The position numbers and the translations under genes were made by a program. The notes under the pieces were generated by a model, which had not been told where the DNA came from, ran no database searches, and worked only from the letters and a program-made list of their open reading frames with translations. DNA of 64,000 nt from Solirubrobacter deserti (GTDB taxonomy: Bacteria > Actinomycetota > Thermoleophilia > Solirubrobacterales > Solirubrobacteraceae), in contig NZ_QPKJ02000001.1 of assembly GCF_003344625.1 (NCBI RefSeq), positions 1,364,001 to 1,428,000 on the forward strand, written 5' to 3'. This document shows, in pieces, positions 32,701-40,643 of the stretch. How positions within the stretch are numbered: the first letter of the stretch is position 1; every line of letters begins with the position of its first letter.

Positions 32701-33064
32701 GGTTCAGCAGCCGATCGGCGGGACGGTCCCGCCGACGCTGTCGCTGACGCTGGGCGCGCCCGCGCGCTTCGAGCCGTTCGTGCCGGGCGTGGCACAGGAG
32801 TACACGGCGTCCACGCGGGCGACCGTCACCTCGAGCGCGGGTGACGCAACGCTGGCGGTGAGCGAGCCCGGCCATCTGGCCAACGGCGCCTTCACGCTCG
32901 CCCAGCCGCTGCGCGTCGCGTTCTCGAAGTCCGCGTGGACCGGCCCGGTCGCCAACGACGCCGTGGACATCACGTTCAAGCAGGCGGTGGCAGCGGACGA
33001 GCCGCTGCGCACCGGCAGCTACGCCAAGACGCTGACGTTCACGCTGAGCACCACGCAGCCGTAG
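29753..33064 (+). CDS. Large choice-of-anchor M surface protein with Ig-like repeats
   Basis: A 1103-residue exported protein. Signal peptide 1-20 is followed by an anchored-repeat domain (about 25-215: KLHTDAISTFLDNG, IAPQSNPGGTQLWPGFSTE, HAHANWAFTKPGTYRLTV), then an Ig-like Big-type domain (about 220-310). A series of beta domains follows in which one unit occurs twice in clear form; each begins near the motif HYHQG and holds WKWPGADTW or WRWPGEASW and IHVDDHGA or IHIDDHGA. The C-terminal ~115 residues are the TLSTTQP module. The repeated His/Asp motifs could bind metal. No sortase signal or membrane tail is seen. Leaderless promoter and Fur-type box 3 lie directly upstream. Confidence 0.82.
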   Translation: MKRLTVVLALMLAFAPPAFADPGPAPAPKEYRVLQKLHTDAISTFLDNGVFALGSKADVFEGLGTRLDPDKLWFHVDDASKLSVPGGWDFLGPAGSDVWIAPQSNPGGTQLWPGFSTESVPAGAITGDQTTLRLAGFEGPGTLELFTIGGFGERTRMWSSDEGIDTFRLGRTHAHANWAFTKPGTYRLTVQATAGPNHAASATYTFVVGALPPDVATTTTVAASDSEITADETVTLTATVSPGLAGYAEFRDGATVLGHSAIADGKATLEVANLGLGKRSLTATFVPAVANLADGSTSTPVEVTVNEPGEPPFSVTGVKAAYAVGDTLSAKVVGATLAEGQQFRWLVRPIGSTSTGSNRQTSTSDTFSAPLDALWDGIELSVAVRAGTTVLAQTPWVPVRVTPVGAVPTVTGGGATLLPGDVAEFAFGGRELGNGETLQWGFQSGVSWIDIPRQLGGDWSYAFPDAAAARLKYKGNAAGAYPYGFGVRVLKDGVTLAKSALATLTTGRRELQAQGHQQLYRQGGTVHMDATAFPVRENDRFTYSWSFTKGEVTEAWGEGAELTKTGLTKAAHDGGTLTLTLRNQGEPAQSITFPIKVTEDVTSQILAFNALAGHYHQGDNVRLQLTVDPAPAAGDTLVWEWKWPGADTWAPLPGVVDNVYAVAAEQALDGVEIRAKLTYADPQVPPAISETRTIHVDDHGAAPRQQVTVTGETTYDAGETATLTAAVVPSSVLSTYRWERKARGASEFTTIAGATGATYAFTAAAADDGAEYRAALVKPDGSVAYGPSPAVALDVAAVPTFVFTPLRDHYHQGRPIAVELRAEPGLAAGDRVDWQWRWPGEASWRAVPGASGLTHTLTAEQALDGVQLRAALVRAGGGDPMLAEPVAIHIDDHGAPPSQKVTVAGDTSVPTGATATLTAAVAPATVLDRFQWYENGQPIAGADAATYAFTAAASRTLTVAVLEPDGSVAYGPSEPITVTVEPVVQQPIGGTVPPTLSLTLGAPARFEPFVPGVAQEYTASTRATVTSSAGDATLAVSEPGHLANGAFTLAQPLRVAFSKSAWTGPVANDAVDITFKQAVAADEPLRTGSYAKTLTFTLSTTQP

Positions 33065-33068
33065 CGGG

Positions 33069-34427
33069 CTAGCGCCGCAGGGTCACGGTCTTCGTCGTCG
33101 CCGCCGCGCCGGCCGGCGAGACCGTGACCTTCACGCGCACCTTCTTGGCCGTGCGCATCAGCGCGCGGCCCTTCGACGACAGGTTCAGGCGCACGCTCTT
33201 GGTCGTCCCCGCCGCGACGGAGTAGTTCGCGCCGCCGAGCGTGACGACGCTGCGCCGCTTGCCCACGCGCACCTTCGACGCCGTCTTGAGCGTGAACTTG
33301 CCGGTGCAGGTCGCGACGTCCTTCGGGCACGCGAGCTTGACCGTGACGCGCTTGCGGCTCTGCACCTTCAGGCTCGAGGAGCTGACGGTCGCCGCGGCCA
33401 GGACCGGCGGCCGGTCGACCGCCTCGCACAGCGAGCCCGGGTCCTGCGGGATCACGTCGAGCGCATCGATGATCGCCGTGTCCGCGCCCGGTCCGCAGTT
33501 GAGCGCCTCGCGGATGCCGTCGCGGGCGTCGATGGTGTCGTTGCCGGCGACCGAGATGAACAGGCCGCTGGCCGACCCCTCGCCCGAGAGCGAGTCCGTG
33601 CCCGGACCGCCGACGATCACGTCGTCGTTGCCGCCGCCGAAGATCGTGTCGTCGCCCTCGCCGCCGTCGAGACGGTCGTTGCCGTTGGCGCCGTCGATGG
33701 TGTCGTTGCCGCCCAGGCCGATGGCGATGTCGGGCGACTCGCTGCGCAGCTGCACGACGTTCGGGGCGGCGTTGCCGGTGAAGTGGACCGACGGCGAAGA
33801 GCCGGTGGCCGACAGGTTCTCGAGGTCGCTGGCGTAGTTGTCGCCCTCGCCGACGTACCCGTCGTTGGCGACGTCGTCGAAGGCGACCGTGATCGGCGCG
33901 TTGCCGCCGGTCGGGTTGCCGGTCTGCAGCGTGTCGACGCCGGGGCCGCCGCGGACGACGTCCCCCGGCCCGGGATCGTTGTCGTCGGGCGAGAACTCAT
34001 CGTTGCCGGGCCCGCCGTCCAGGACGTCGGAGCTGCCGTCGCTGTCCATGTCGTCGTCGCCGTCCTCCCCGTAGAAGGTGACACTGTGGCCGACGGCCTT
34101 GTCGTTGATCGACTGGGCGAAGTCGTTGCCGTCGCCGAGGTAGACGACGTAGGTCGGGTTCGGCCCGGCCGACGGGCAGCGGGCGTTGAGGCTGATGCTG
34201 TATTCGCAGCCCGCGCCGGCGACGATGTCCGCGTGGTCGTCCAGCGACGGGATGAAGTCCGGCCCGGCGCCCACGTTGCCCCAGTTCACGGTGACGAAGT
34301 TCGACTCGCCGGGCGCCGCCCGGTACGTGATCGTGGTTCCGGAGGCGGAGATCTCACCCGCCTGGGCGGTCGGGGTGAAGGCGGCCCACGCCGCCAGCGA
34401 GAGGAGCACGGTCCGGCAGAACGTCAT
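33069..34427 (-). CDS. Secreted calcium-binding (RTX-type repeat) protein
   Basis: A 452-residue exported protein. After the signal peptide (MTFCRTVLLSLAAWAAFTPTAQA) it has several hemolysin-type nonapeptide repeats that bind calcium: LDGGPGNDEF, IGLGGNDTIDGANGNDRLDG and GGEGDDTIFGGGNDDVIVGG. The C-terminal ~100 residues are a Lys/Arg-rich beta domain (VTVKLACPKDVATCTGKFTL ... VKVTVSPAG), a common tail in this group of bacteria. ATG 34427 is chosen over an upstream start that lacks a signal peptide. No type I secretion genes are nearby, and the signal peptide implies Sec export. It converges on the large surface-protein gene. Confidence 0.83.
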   Translation of the reverse strand: MTFCRTVLLSLAAWAAFTPTAQAGEISASGTTITYRAAPGESNFVTVNWGNVGAGPDFIPSLDDHADIVAGAGCEYSISLNARCPSAGPNPTYVVYLGDGNDFAQSINDKAVGHSVTFYGEDGDDDMDSDGSSDVLDGGPGNDEFSPDDNDPGPGDVVRGGPGVDTLQTGNPTGGNAPITVAFDDVANDGYVGEGDNYASDLENLSATGSSPSVHFTGNAAPNVVQLRSESPDIAIGLGGNDTIDGANGNDRLDGGEGDDTIFGGGNDDVIVGGPGTDSLSGEGSASGLFISVAGNDTIDARDGIREALNCGPGADTAIIDALDVIPQDPGSLCEAVDRPPVLAAATVSSSSLKVQSRKRVTVKLACPKDVATCTGKFTLKTASKVRVGKRRSVVTLGGANYSVAAGTTKSVRLNLSSKGRALMRTAKKVRVKVTVSPAGAAATTKTVTLRR

Positions 34428-34443
34428 GCGTCCAGCATTGCAT

Positions 34444-35370
34444 TCACGCGCGCGGACCGGTCCGGTTGCGTCGGCGGTCGAACGCTGCCAAGCGCTCGAG
34501 CGCAATCGACAACAGCTCCCGGGTCGCCGGTGACAGCGGCAGCTGGCGCTGCTTGGCCACCGCGAGGGTGTCGTAGAGCGGGTCCGCGAACGGCGTGGTC
34601 AGCAGCCCGTCCGGCACCAGCCCGCCGTCGACCGCGGCGCGCGCGACGATCGTGTCGCCCACGCCGAGCGCCGCGAGCCGCAGCGCGCCCGCCAGGTACT
34701 CGACCTCGATGTGCGGCTCCAGCCGCCCGCCGAGCTGCTGCAGGCGGTCGTTGAGCTGGCGGCGCGTGGGATCGCCGTTGCCGTAGTGCGCGTCGTAGAG
34801 GACGAGCCGGGCGTCACGCAGCGCCTCGACCGAAATCGGTGCAGCGGCCCGGCCGGCGTCCGCGGTCGCGTACAGGACCTCGTCGCGGATCACGGGCTCG
34901 ATGTCGAGGCCCTCGTCGTCCACCGGAAGCACGACCAGTCCCGCTTCCAACGCGCCTTCGCGGATCGCATCGGCCACCTCGACGGAGTTCTGGCCGATCA
35001 GCCGCATGCCCACGAGTGGATGGCGCGTGTGCATCTCGGCCGCGAGATCCGTCAGCGCGTACAGCTCCGCGTTGCGCGGCAGCCCGAACGAGGCGATCCC
35101 GCCGCGCAGCGTGCGGTGCGCCCGGACGGCGTCGGCGCCGTCCTGCGCGGTCGTGAGCGCCTGCTCGGCGTACGGGCGCAGCGCGAGCCCCGCCGCGGTC
35201 AACGTGAGCCGGCGCCTGGTGCGTGCGAACAGCGGCACGCCGAGCTCAGCCTCGAGCCGGCGGATCTGCTCGGCCACGGACGGTTGCTTGAGCAGCAGCT
35301 CGTCAGCCGCACCCGCGAACGAGCCGTGACGGGCGGTGGCGAGGAAGTAGCGGAGCTGCTGCAGGGTCAT
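34444..35370 (-). CDS. LysR family transcriptional regulator
   Basis: A 308-residue LysR-type regulator with an N-terminal winged helix (LRYFLATARHGSFAGAADEL, then LKQPSVAEQIRRLEAELG) and a C-terminal co-inducer domain (about 90-300). It is divergent from the histidinol-dehydrogenase-family gene at 35447, with 76 bases between the starts, which is the usual layout for a LysR protein controlling its neighbour. The likely targets are that dehydrogenase and the LivJ-type lipoprotein that follows. The inducer would be the substrate of that short pathway. Confidence 0.9.
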   Translation of the reverse strand: MTLQQLRYFLATARHGSFAGAADELLLKQPSVAEQIRRLEAELGVPLFARTRRRLTLTAAGLALRPYAEQALTTAQDGADAVRAHRTLRGGIASFGLPRNAELYALTDLAAEMHTRHPLVGMRLIGQNSVEVADAIREGALEAGLVVLPVDDEGLDIEPVIRDEVLYATADAGRAAAPISVEALRDARLVLYDAHYGNGDPTRRQLNDRLQQLGGRLEPHIEVEYLAGALRLAALGVGDTIVARAAVDGGLVPDGLLTTPFADPLYDTLAVAKQRQLPLSPATRELLSIALERLAAFDRRRNRTGPRA

Positions 35371-35446
35371 GACAAAGGCTCAGCCTGTGCTGGGCAGTGG
35401 CAAGACAGGATTGTGCCGAACCGGACGACGCGGCACGATCGCGGCC

Positions 35447-36754
35447 ATGATCACGAGGCGACTGCTCGACGACGAGGAGCTGCTGTTCCTCAAGCGCCCG
35501 GAGGCCGGGCGCGAGGAGGAGGACGCGGCGGTCGCGATCCGTGTGAGCGAGATGCTGCTCGACCTCGAGTGCGACGGCGAACGCGCGCTGCGCCGCTACG
35601 CCCGCGAGCTCGACGGCTGGGACGGCGCTGCGTTCGAGCTCACGCGCGAGGAGATCGCCGCCGCCGAGCACCAGGTCGACGAGCGCGTACGCGAGCATCT
35701 GCAACGTTCGCGGGAGCGGGTCGAGACCTTCGCGCTCGCCCAGCGCGGCACGCTGACCGACCTCGAACTGGAGGTGGCGCCCGGCGTGGTCGCCGGCCAC
35801 CGGCTCGTGCCCGTCGGCCGCGTCGGCGCGTACCTGCCCGCGGGCCGCTTCCCGCTGCTGGCGTCCGCCTTCATGACCGTGCTCGTCCCGAAGGTCGCGG
35901 GCGTGGACACCGTTGTCGCGTGCGCCCCGCCCCAGCGCGGCGGCACGGTGCACCCCAGCGTCGTCTACGCCGCGTCGCTCTCGGGCGCGGACCGCATCTT
36001 CGCCATCGGCGGTGTCCAGGCGCTGGCCGCGATGGCGTTCGGCCTCGGCGGCATGGACCCGGTGGACATGGTGGTGGGCGCGGGCAACGCGTACGTGGCC
36101 GAGGCCAAGCGCCAGCTCTACGGTCGCGTCGGCATCGACCTGCTGGCCGGCCCGTCGGAGATCGCGATCATCGCCGACGACAGCGCCGAGCCCGAGCTCG
36201 TCGCCGCCGACCTGCTCGGCCAGGCCGAGCACGGCCCCACCTCCCCCGTGGCGCTCGTCACGACATCCGAGGACCTCGGCCGGGCCGTGCGGGCCGAGGT
36301 GGCGAGGCAGCTCGAGGACCTGGCGACCGCCGAGGTCGCGGGAGCGGCGTGGCGTGACCGCGGCGCGATCATCGTCGCACCGGATCGAGAGACGGCGGCC
36401 GCGGTCAGCGACGAGCTCGCGCCTGAGCACCTGGAGGTGCAGACCGGCGACGACGCCTGGTTCCACGCGCGGCTGCGCAACTACGGGTCGATCTTCCTCG
36501 GGGCGCGGGCGACGGTGGCGTTCAGCGACAAGGGCGCGACGGGCACCAACCACGTGCTGCCGACGGGTCACGCCGCCCGCTATACGGGCGGGCTGTCGGT
36601 GGCGCGGTTCCTGAAGCCGCTCACCTACCAGCGCATCGATCACGACGGGGCTCAGGCGAGCATCGCGCAGGCGGTCGTCGCGATCTCGGCCGAGGAAGGG
36701 CTGGCGGCCCACGGGGCCACGGCGGCAAAGCGGCTCGCGCGGGTCGCGAGCTGA
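35447..36754 (+). CDS. Histidinol dehydrogenase family protein (HpsN-like)
   Basis: A 435-residue NAD-dependent, zinc-dependent dehydrogenase of the HisD family. The conserved elements LLAGPSEIAIIAD, DLLGQAEHG and ELAPEHLEV contain the usual zinc and catalytic residues. Near the C-terminus, instead of the GDYASGTNHVLPT-type text of biosynthetic HisD, it reads FSDKGATGTNHVLPTGHAAR and then YTGGLSVARFLKPLTYQ. As I recall, that pattern marks the branch including sulfopropanediol dehydrogenase HpsN. No other his gene is nearby; a LysR regulator lies opposite and a LivJ-type lipoprotein follows 19 bases later. A catabolic role is more likely than histidine synthesis. Confidence 0.83.
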   Translation: MITRRLLDDEELLFLKRPEAGREEEDAAVAIRVSEMLLDLECDGERALRRYARELDGWDGAAFELTREEIAAAEHQVDERVREHLQRSRERVETFALAQRGTLTDLELEVAPGVVAGHRLVPVGRVGAYLPAGRFPLLASAFMTVLVPKVAGVDTVVACAPPQRGGTVHPSVVYAASLSGADRIFAIGGVQALAAMAFGLGGMDPVDMVVGAGNAYVAEAKRQLYGRVGIDLLAGPSEIAIIADDSAEPELVAADLLGQAEHGPTSPVALVTTSEDLGRAVRAEVARQLEDLATAEVAGAAWRDRGAIIVAPDRETAAAVSDELAPEHLEVQTGDDAWFHARLRNYGSIFLGARATVAFSDKGATGTNHVLPTGHAARYTGGLSVARFLKPLTYQRIDHDGAQASIAQAVVAISAEEGLAAHGATAAKRLARVAS

Positions 36755-36773
36755 ACTCGAGAGAGGGAAGACG

Positions 36774-38036
36774 ATGAGCAAGCGCACGATCACCGCCTTG
36801 CTGGCGGGAACGGCACTGGCGCTGGGGGCCTGTGGCGAGGACGAAGCGGGCGGCCCCGGCGAGTCGAGCACGGGCGGCGACAGCGGCGAGAGGCTCACGA
36901 TCTACTCGAGCCTGCCGCTGCAGGGCGCGGCGCGGGCGCAGTCCGAAGCCGCGGTGAACGGCGCCAAGCTCGCGCTCGAGCAGTCCGGCGGCAAGGCCGG
37001 CAAGTTCAAGGTCAGGTACGAGTCGCTCGACGACTCCACCGCCCAGCAGGGCGGCTGGGAACCGGGCGCGACCTCCGCCAACGCGCTCAAGGCGGCGGGT
37101 GACGACTCCACCATCGGCTATATCGGCGAGTTCAACTCCGGCGCGACCGCGGTGTCGCTGCCGATCCTCAACGAGGCCGGGATCGCGCAGGTGAGCCCGG
37201 GCAACACGGCGGTCGGCATCACCACCGACGATCCGGGCGCCGAACCGGGCGAGCCGGACAAGTACTACCCGACGGGCAAGCGGACCTACGCCCGCGTGCT
37301 GCCCAAGGACACCTACCAGGGGGCCGCGCTCGCCGCCCTCGCCAAGGAGGAGGGCTGCGCAAGCGCTTACATCCTCAACGACAAGGAGGTGTACGGCGCG
37401 GGGCTCGCGCGCAACATCGAGATGTCCGCCGAGAAGGTCGGGCTCGAGATCAAGGGCAACGACGGGATCGACAAGAACGCCGCCAACTACCGCTCGCTGG
37501 CCGCGAAGATCAAGACGACCGGCGCGCAGTGCTTCATCTACAGCGGGATCACGGCCAACAACGCCGTCCAGATCTTCAAGGACATGGCCGTCGCGCTGCC
37601 CGACGCGCCGTTGCTCGGGCCGGAGGGCGTCGGCGAGTCGGGCTTCTTCGACCCGGAGGACGGCGGCCTGCCGGCCGAGGTCGCCTCGCGCGTGCTGATC
37701 ACCATCCCGGGCGTCGCGCCCGAGCAGTACCCGCCCGCGGGCAAGGAGTTCCTGGCCGCCTACACCGCCAAGTTCGGCGAGAAGAACCCGGACCGGTACG
37801 CCGTCTACGGCTACGAGTCGATGATGCTGCTGCTCGACGCGATCAAGCGGGCGGGCGAGAACGGGAACGACCGTGCGGCCGTGGTCGACCAGCTGATGGC
37901 GACCAAGGACCGGGAGGGCGTCTTCGGCACGTACTCGATCGACGAGAACGGGGACATCACGCTCACGCCGTACGGCGTCTTCAAGATCGAGGACGGGGCG
38001 ATGGTGTTCGACCGCGGGATCGAGCCGACGCTCTGA
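36774..38036 (+). CDS. Branched-chain amino acid-type ABC substrate-binding lipoprotein
   Basis: A 420-residue periplasmic-binding-protein type 1 lipoprotein (lipobox ALALGACGED near residue 20). It has the LivJ/leucine-binding fold: LTIYSSLPLQGAARAQ opens lobe 1, GEFNSGATAVSLPILNEAG and VSPGNTAVGIT line the cleft, and YAVYGYESMMLLLDAIKRAG is the conserved lobe 2 helix. No permease or ATPase gene is adjacent, so it may share a Liv transporter elsewhere or act as a sensor. It lies 19 bases after the HisD-family gene with a GAGAGAGGGAAG ribosome site, so the ligand may be that enzyme's substrate. Confidence 0.87.
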   Translation: MSKRTITALLAGTALALGACGEDEAGGPGESSTGGDSGERLTIYSSLPLQGAARAQSEAAVNGAKLALEQSGGKAGKFKVRYESLDDSTAQQGGWEPGATSANALKAAGDDSTIGYIGEFNSGATAVSLPILNEAGIAQVSPGNTAVGITTDDPGAEPGEPDKYYPTGKRTYARVLPKDTYQGAALAALAKEEGCASAYILNDKEVYGAGLARNIEMSAEKVGLEIKGNDGIDKNAANYRSLAAKIKTTGAQCFIYSGITANNAVQIFKDMAVALPDAPLLGPEGVGESGFFDPEDGGLPAEVASRVLITIPGVAPEQYPPAGKEFLAAYTAKFGEKNPDRYAVYGYESMMLLLDAIKRAGENGNDRAAVVDQLMATKDREGVFGTYSIDENGDITLTPYGVFKIEDGAMVFDRGIEPTL

Positions 38037-38039
38037 GCC

Positions 38040-39380
38040 TCAGGCCGGCGGGACGTGGTGATTGCCCTTGAACAGGTCAGTCGGGTCGTACGTGGCCTTG
38101 ACCGCGCGCAACCGCGTCCACACGTCCGGCGTGAAGAACGCGCTCGCGTCGACCGGGACCTCGACGAAGTTCGCGTAGTCGCCGGCGCGGTGCGGGCGCA
38201 GGTGCGCGTCGAACTCGGCCAGCGCCCCGCGCACCGCGGCGTCGCCGTCCTCGTCCATGACGACGCCGAGGCCCATCGCGCAGATCTCGCCGGGCAGCGT
38301 GGCGCGGGCGCCCGCGCCGGGCGTCTCGCGGGCGATCGCACCGCCCATGTGGCGGAACTGCGCCACCGTGAGCGCGGGCCCGGCCGTCTCGATCGTCGTC
38401 ATCAGCTCGTCGACCGGGAGCGTGTCGACGAGCGCCGACGTGAGGCGGAACGGAAGCGGGTCGAGCGGGTCCATGGCGAGATCGCTGAGGACGATCGGCG
38501 GGACCATCGCGAACGTGTCGCGCACCGGGCCGAGCGCGCGCAGCGGCGCGAGCAGGTCGCGGCCCTCCGCCTCCGCGCCCAAGTGCGCGGCCATGATGAT
38601 CGCGAGCGAGCGGCCGCGGGCGAACTCGGGCACGAACGGCGCCGGCGGGAAGTGGATCACCGAAGCCCACGACATCAGCTCCTCCGGGAACTCCGGCAGC
38701 AGCTCGTGCCACGTGTGCAGCATGTCCCCGGCGCGGTCGAGCTCGAAGAACATCGCGCCGGCATAGAGCCGGTCGAGCGGCTGGACCTCGAACTCGATCG
38801 CGGTCACGACGCCGAAGCTGCCACCACCGCCGCGCAGCGCCCAGAACAGGTCCGGGTCGTGCTCGGCGTCCGTGCGGATGAGCGTGCCGTCCGCCGTGAC
38901 GAGCTCGAGCGCGGTGACGGCGTTCGACTGCAGCCCGAACTTGCGCGAGAGCCACCCGATGCCGCCGCCGAGCGAGTAGCCCGCCACGCCCACGTCGGGC
39001 GAGGAGCCGTGCAGCGCCGCGAGCCCGTACGCGTTCAGGCGCCCGAGAACGCGCTCCCACTTGACGCCCGCGCCGACGCGCACGCGCCGCGCGGCCGGGT
39101 CCACGTTCACCTCCTGCAGCGCGCTGGTGTTGAGCAGCAGCGTGCCCTCCAGGTTGCCGAGCGGGCCCTGGTTGTGCGCCGCGCCCTGGGGCGCGACGCG
39201 CAGCCCGGCGGCGCGGGCGTAGGCCACGGCCGCGGCGACATCGCGCGCGTCGGCGGGCAGCGCGACCGCCGCGGGGTGCTGGTCGAGCGTGAGGTTGAAG
39301 GCGGAGCGGGCGTGATCCCAGCTGGGATCACCCGGGAGGACGAAGCCGGCGTTCAGGGAGGGGAGCGTCGCGGAGAGCAT
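38040..39380 (-). CDS. FAD-binding oxidoreductase (BBE/PCMH type)
   Basis: A 446-residue flavoprotein of the vanillyl-alcohol oxidase superfamily, berberine-bridge branch. The PCMH FAD domain occupies about 30-205. QGAAHNQG holds the His expected to carry 8-alpha-linked FAD, and SPDVGVAGYSLGGGIGWLSR is the pyrophosphate loop. The second covalent site (Cys) of bicovalent members is not evident. The substrate domain is followed by the C-terminal BBE motif YANFVEVPVDASAFF and RLRAVKATYDPTDLFKGNHHV. ATG 39380 fits the family start; the open frame runs 34 codons further with no support. The substrate is unknown (sugars or secondary metabolites are typical). Confidence 0.87.
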   Translation of the reverse strand: MLSATLPSLNAGFVLPGDPSWDHARSAFNLTLDQHPAAVALPADARDVAAAVAYARAAGLRVAPQGAAHNQGPLGNLEGTLLLNTSALQEVNVDPAARRVRVGAGVKWERVLGRLNAYGLAALHGSSPDVGVAGYSLGGGIGWLSRKFGLQSNAVTALELVTADGTLIRTDAEHDPDLFWALRGGGGSFGVVTAIEFEVQPLDRLYAGAMFFELDRAGDMLHTWHELLPEFPEELMSWASVIHFPPAPFVPEFARGRSLAIIMAAHLGAEAEGRDLLAPLRALGPVRDTFAMVPPIVLSDLAMDPLDPLPFRLTSALVDTLPVDELMTTIETAGPALTVAQFRHMGGAIARETPGAGARATLPGEICAMGLGVVMDEDGDAAVRGALAEFDAHLRPHRAGDYANFVEVPVDASAFFTPDVWTRLRAVKATYDPTDLFKGNHHVPPA

Positions 39381-39529
39381 GCCGCGAGATGGTGCGGATC
39401 GCGCGCTGGGCCGTCGATCCCGCAGATGCGGGAACGTCGACGCGCCGCACCCCCACGTTTGAGGGGGAGGCCGGTCAACCACCCTGCACGGGTGAAGCTA
39501 CCCGCATCGCGGCGCGCACGGGCCGTCCG

Positions 39530-39535
39530 TAGGGT
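39530..39535 (+). promoter_or_regulatory. Putative -10 element (TAGGGT) for the LuxR-type gene
   Basis: Ends six bases before ATG 39542, indicating a leaderless message. Confidence 0.45.
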
Positions 39536-39541
39536 CCGCGC

Positions 39542-40636
39542 ATGACTGCGAGCCCCTCCCTCGCGTTCGCGCGAACGGCACGCCGGATCGACGCCCTGGC
39601 CGACGAGCGGCTGCCCGCCCGGGCGCTGCTCGACCGGGTCTCCGAGGAGCTCCGCGCGGCGGTGCCGATCGACGCGCTGTTCATGGCCGCGACCGATCCG
39701 CAGACGGGGCTGGCGATGGGCGCGGGCGTGGTGCACCAGATGCCGCAGACGGTGTGCCGGCCGTTCTGGGAGTACGAGTTCGAGGTGCCCGACTTCAACA
39801 AGTTCGACGAGCTCGCGCGCGGGCCGCACCAGGTCGCCGACCTGCACGCCGCGACGGGCGGGCGGCCGGAGCGCAGCGCGCGCTGGCGCGAGATCCGCAC
39901 GCACATGGACGCCGACGCGGAGCTGCGCGCGGTGTTCAACGCCGGCGGGCGCACCTGGGGCATGCTGCACGCCAACCGTGCCGGCACATCCGGCTTCGCG
40001 CCGGACGAGATCGCGCTGCTGGACGCGATCGCGCCGATGATCGGCCGCGCGCTGCGGGCGTCACTGATCTCGCACCCGGCCAAGCCGGATTCCGGCCGCG
40101 GCGTCGGGATGGCGATCGTCGACGGCGACGGCTTCGTGCAGACGGCCACGCCGGAGGCCTACGCGTGGTTCCAGGACATCGACACCGCCTACGAGCTTCC
40201 TGACCCGGTGCACGGCGCGATCGTCCCGAGCGAGGTGATGGTCGCGGCCGCCGAGGCGCGCGCCCGCGGCGTCGCCAGCCGCTCGCGCGCCCGCACCCGC
40301 AGCGGCGTGTGGCTGCTCATCCACGCCAACCGCCTGCACTCGGGCGACGGCACCGCGGTCGTGATCGAGCCGGCCAAGGCGAGCGAGGTCGCGCCGCTGA
40401 TCGTCGACGCCTACGAGCTCACACCGCGCGAGCTCGACGTCACCCGCGCGCTCGCGCGCGGTCTGACCACGAGCGAGATCGCGCGCGAGCTGCACCTCTC
40501 CCGCTACACGGTCCAGGACCACCTCAAGGCCGTCTACGAGAAGGTTGGGGTCGGCAGCCGCGGCGAGCTCGTCGCCAAGGTCTTCGCCGACCACTACTAC
40601 GACGACCTCAGCGCGTCGGTCCACCGCGCCGCCTAG
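39542..40636 (+). CDS. LuxR family transcriptional regulator
   Basis: A 364-residue regulator. The C-terminal ~65 residues form a LuxR/FixJ helix-turn-helix (LTPRELDVTRALARGLTTSE, then IARELHLSRYTVQDHLKAVY). The N-terminal 200 residues resemble a GAF-like sensor (about 15-180: DALFMAATDPQTGLAMGAG; GMLHANRAGTSGFAPDEIAL), followed by a PAS-like linker region. There is no receiver domain, so it probably binds a ligand directly. Position of the ATG is supported by the -10 at 39530. It converges on the multicopper oxidase gene with a four-base overlap of stop codons, across a hairpin. Confidence 0.85.
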   Translation: MTASPSLAFARTARRIDALADERLPARALLDRVSEELRAAVPIDALFMAATDPQTGLAMGAGVVHQMPQTVCRPFWEYEFEVPDFNKFDELARGPHQVADLHAATGGRPERSARWREIRTHMDADAELRAVFNAGGRTWGMLHANRAGTSGFAPDEIALLDAIAPMIGRALRASLISHPAKPDSGRGVGMAIVDGDGFVQTATPEAYAWFQDIDTAYELPDPVHGAIVPSEVMVAAAEARARGVASRSRARTRSGVWLLIHANRLHSGDGTAVVIEPAKASEVAPLIVDAYELTPRELDVTRALARGLTTSEIARELHLSRYTVQDHLKAVYEKVGVGSRGELVAKVFADHYYDDLSASVHRAA

Positions 40637-40643
40637 AGGCGGC
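40628..40643. terminator. Bidirectional hairpin over two convergent stop codons
   Basis: GCCGCC (40628-40633), loop TAGA, GGCGGC (40638-40643): a perfect 6-base stem whose loop holds the luxR stop and, on the other strand, part of the oxidase stop. There is no T-tract, so efficiency is uncertain. Confidence 0.5.

Noticed and set aside
29720..32875. A 1051-codon minus-strand open frame opposite the large anchored protein
   Set aside because: It is Arg/Gly/Val-rich, without domains, and the plus-strand gene has a signal peptide, a promoter and clear repeats.
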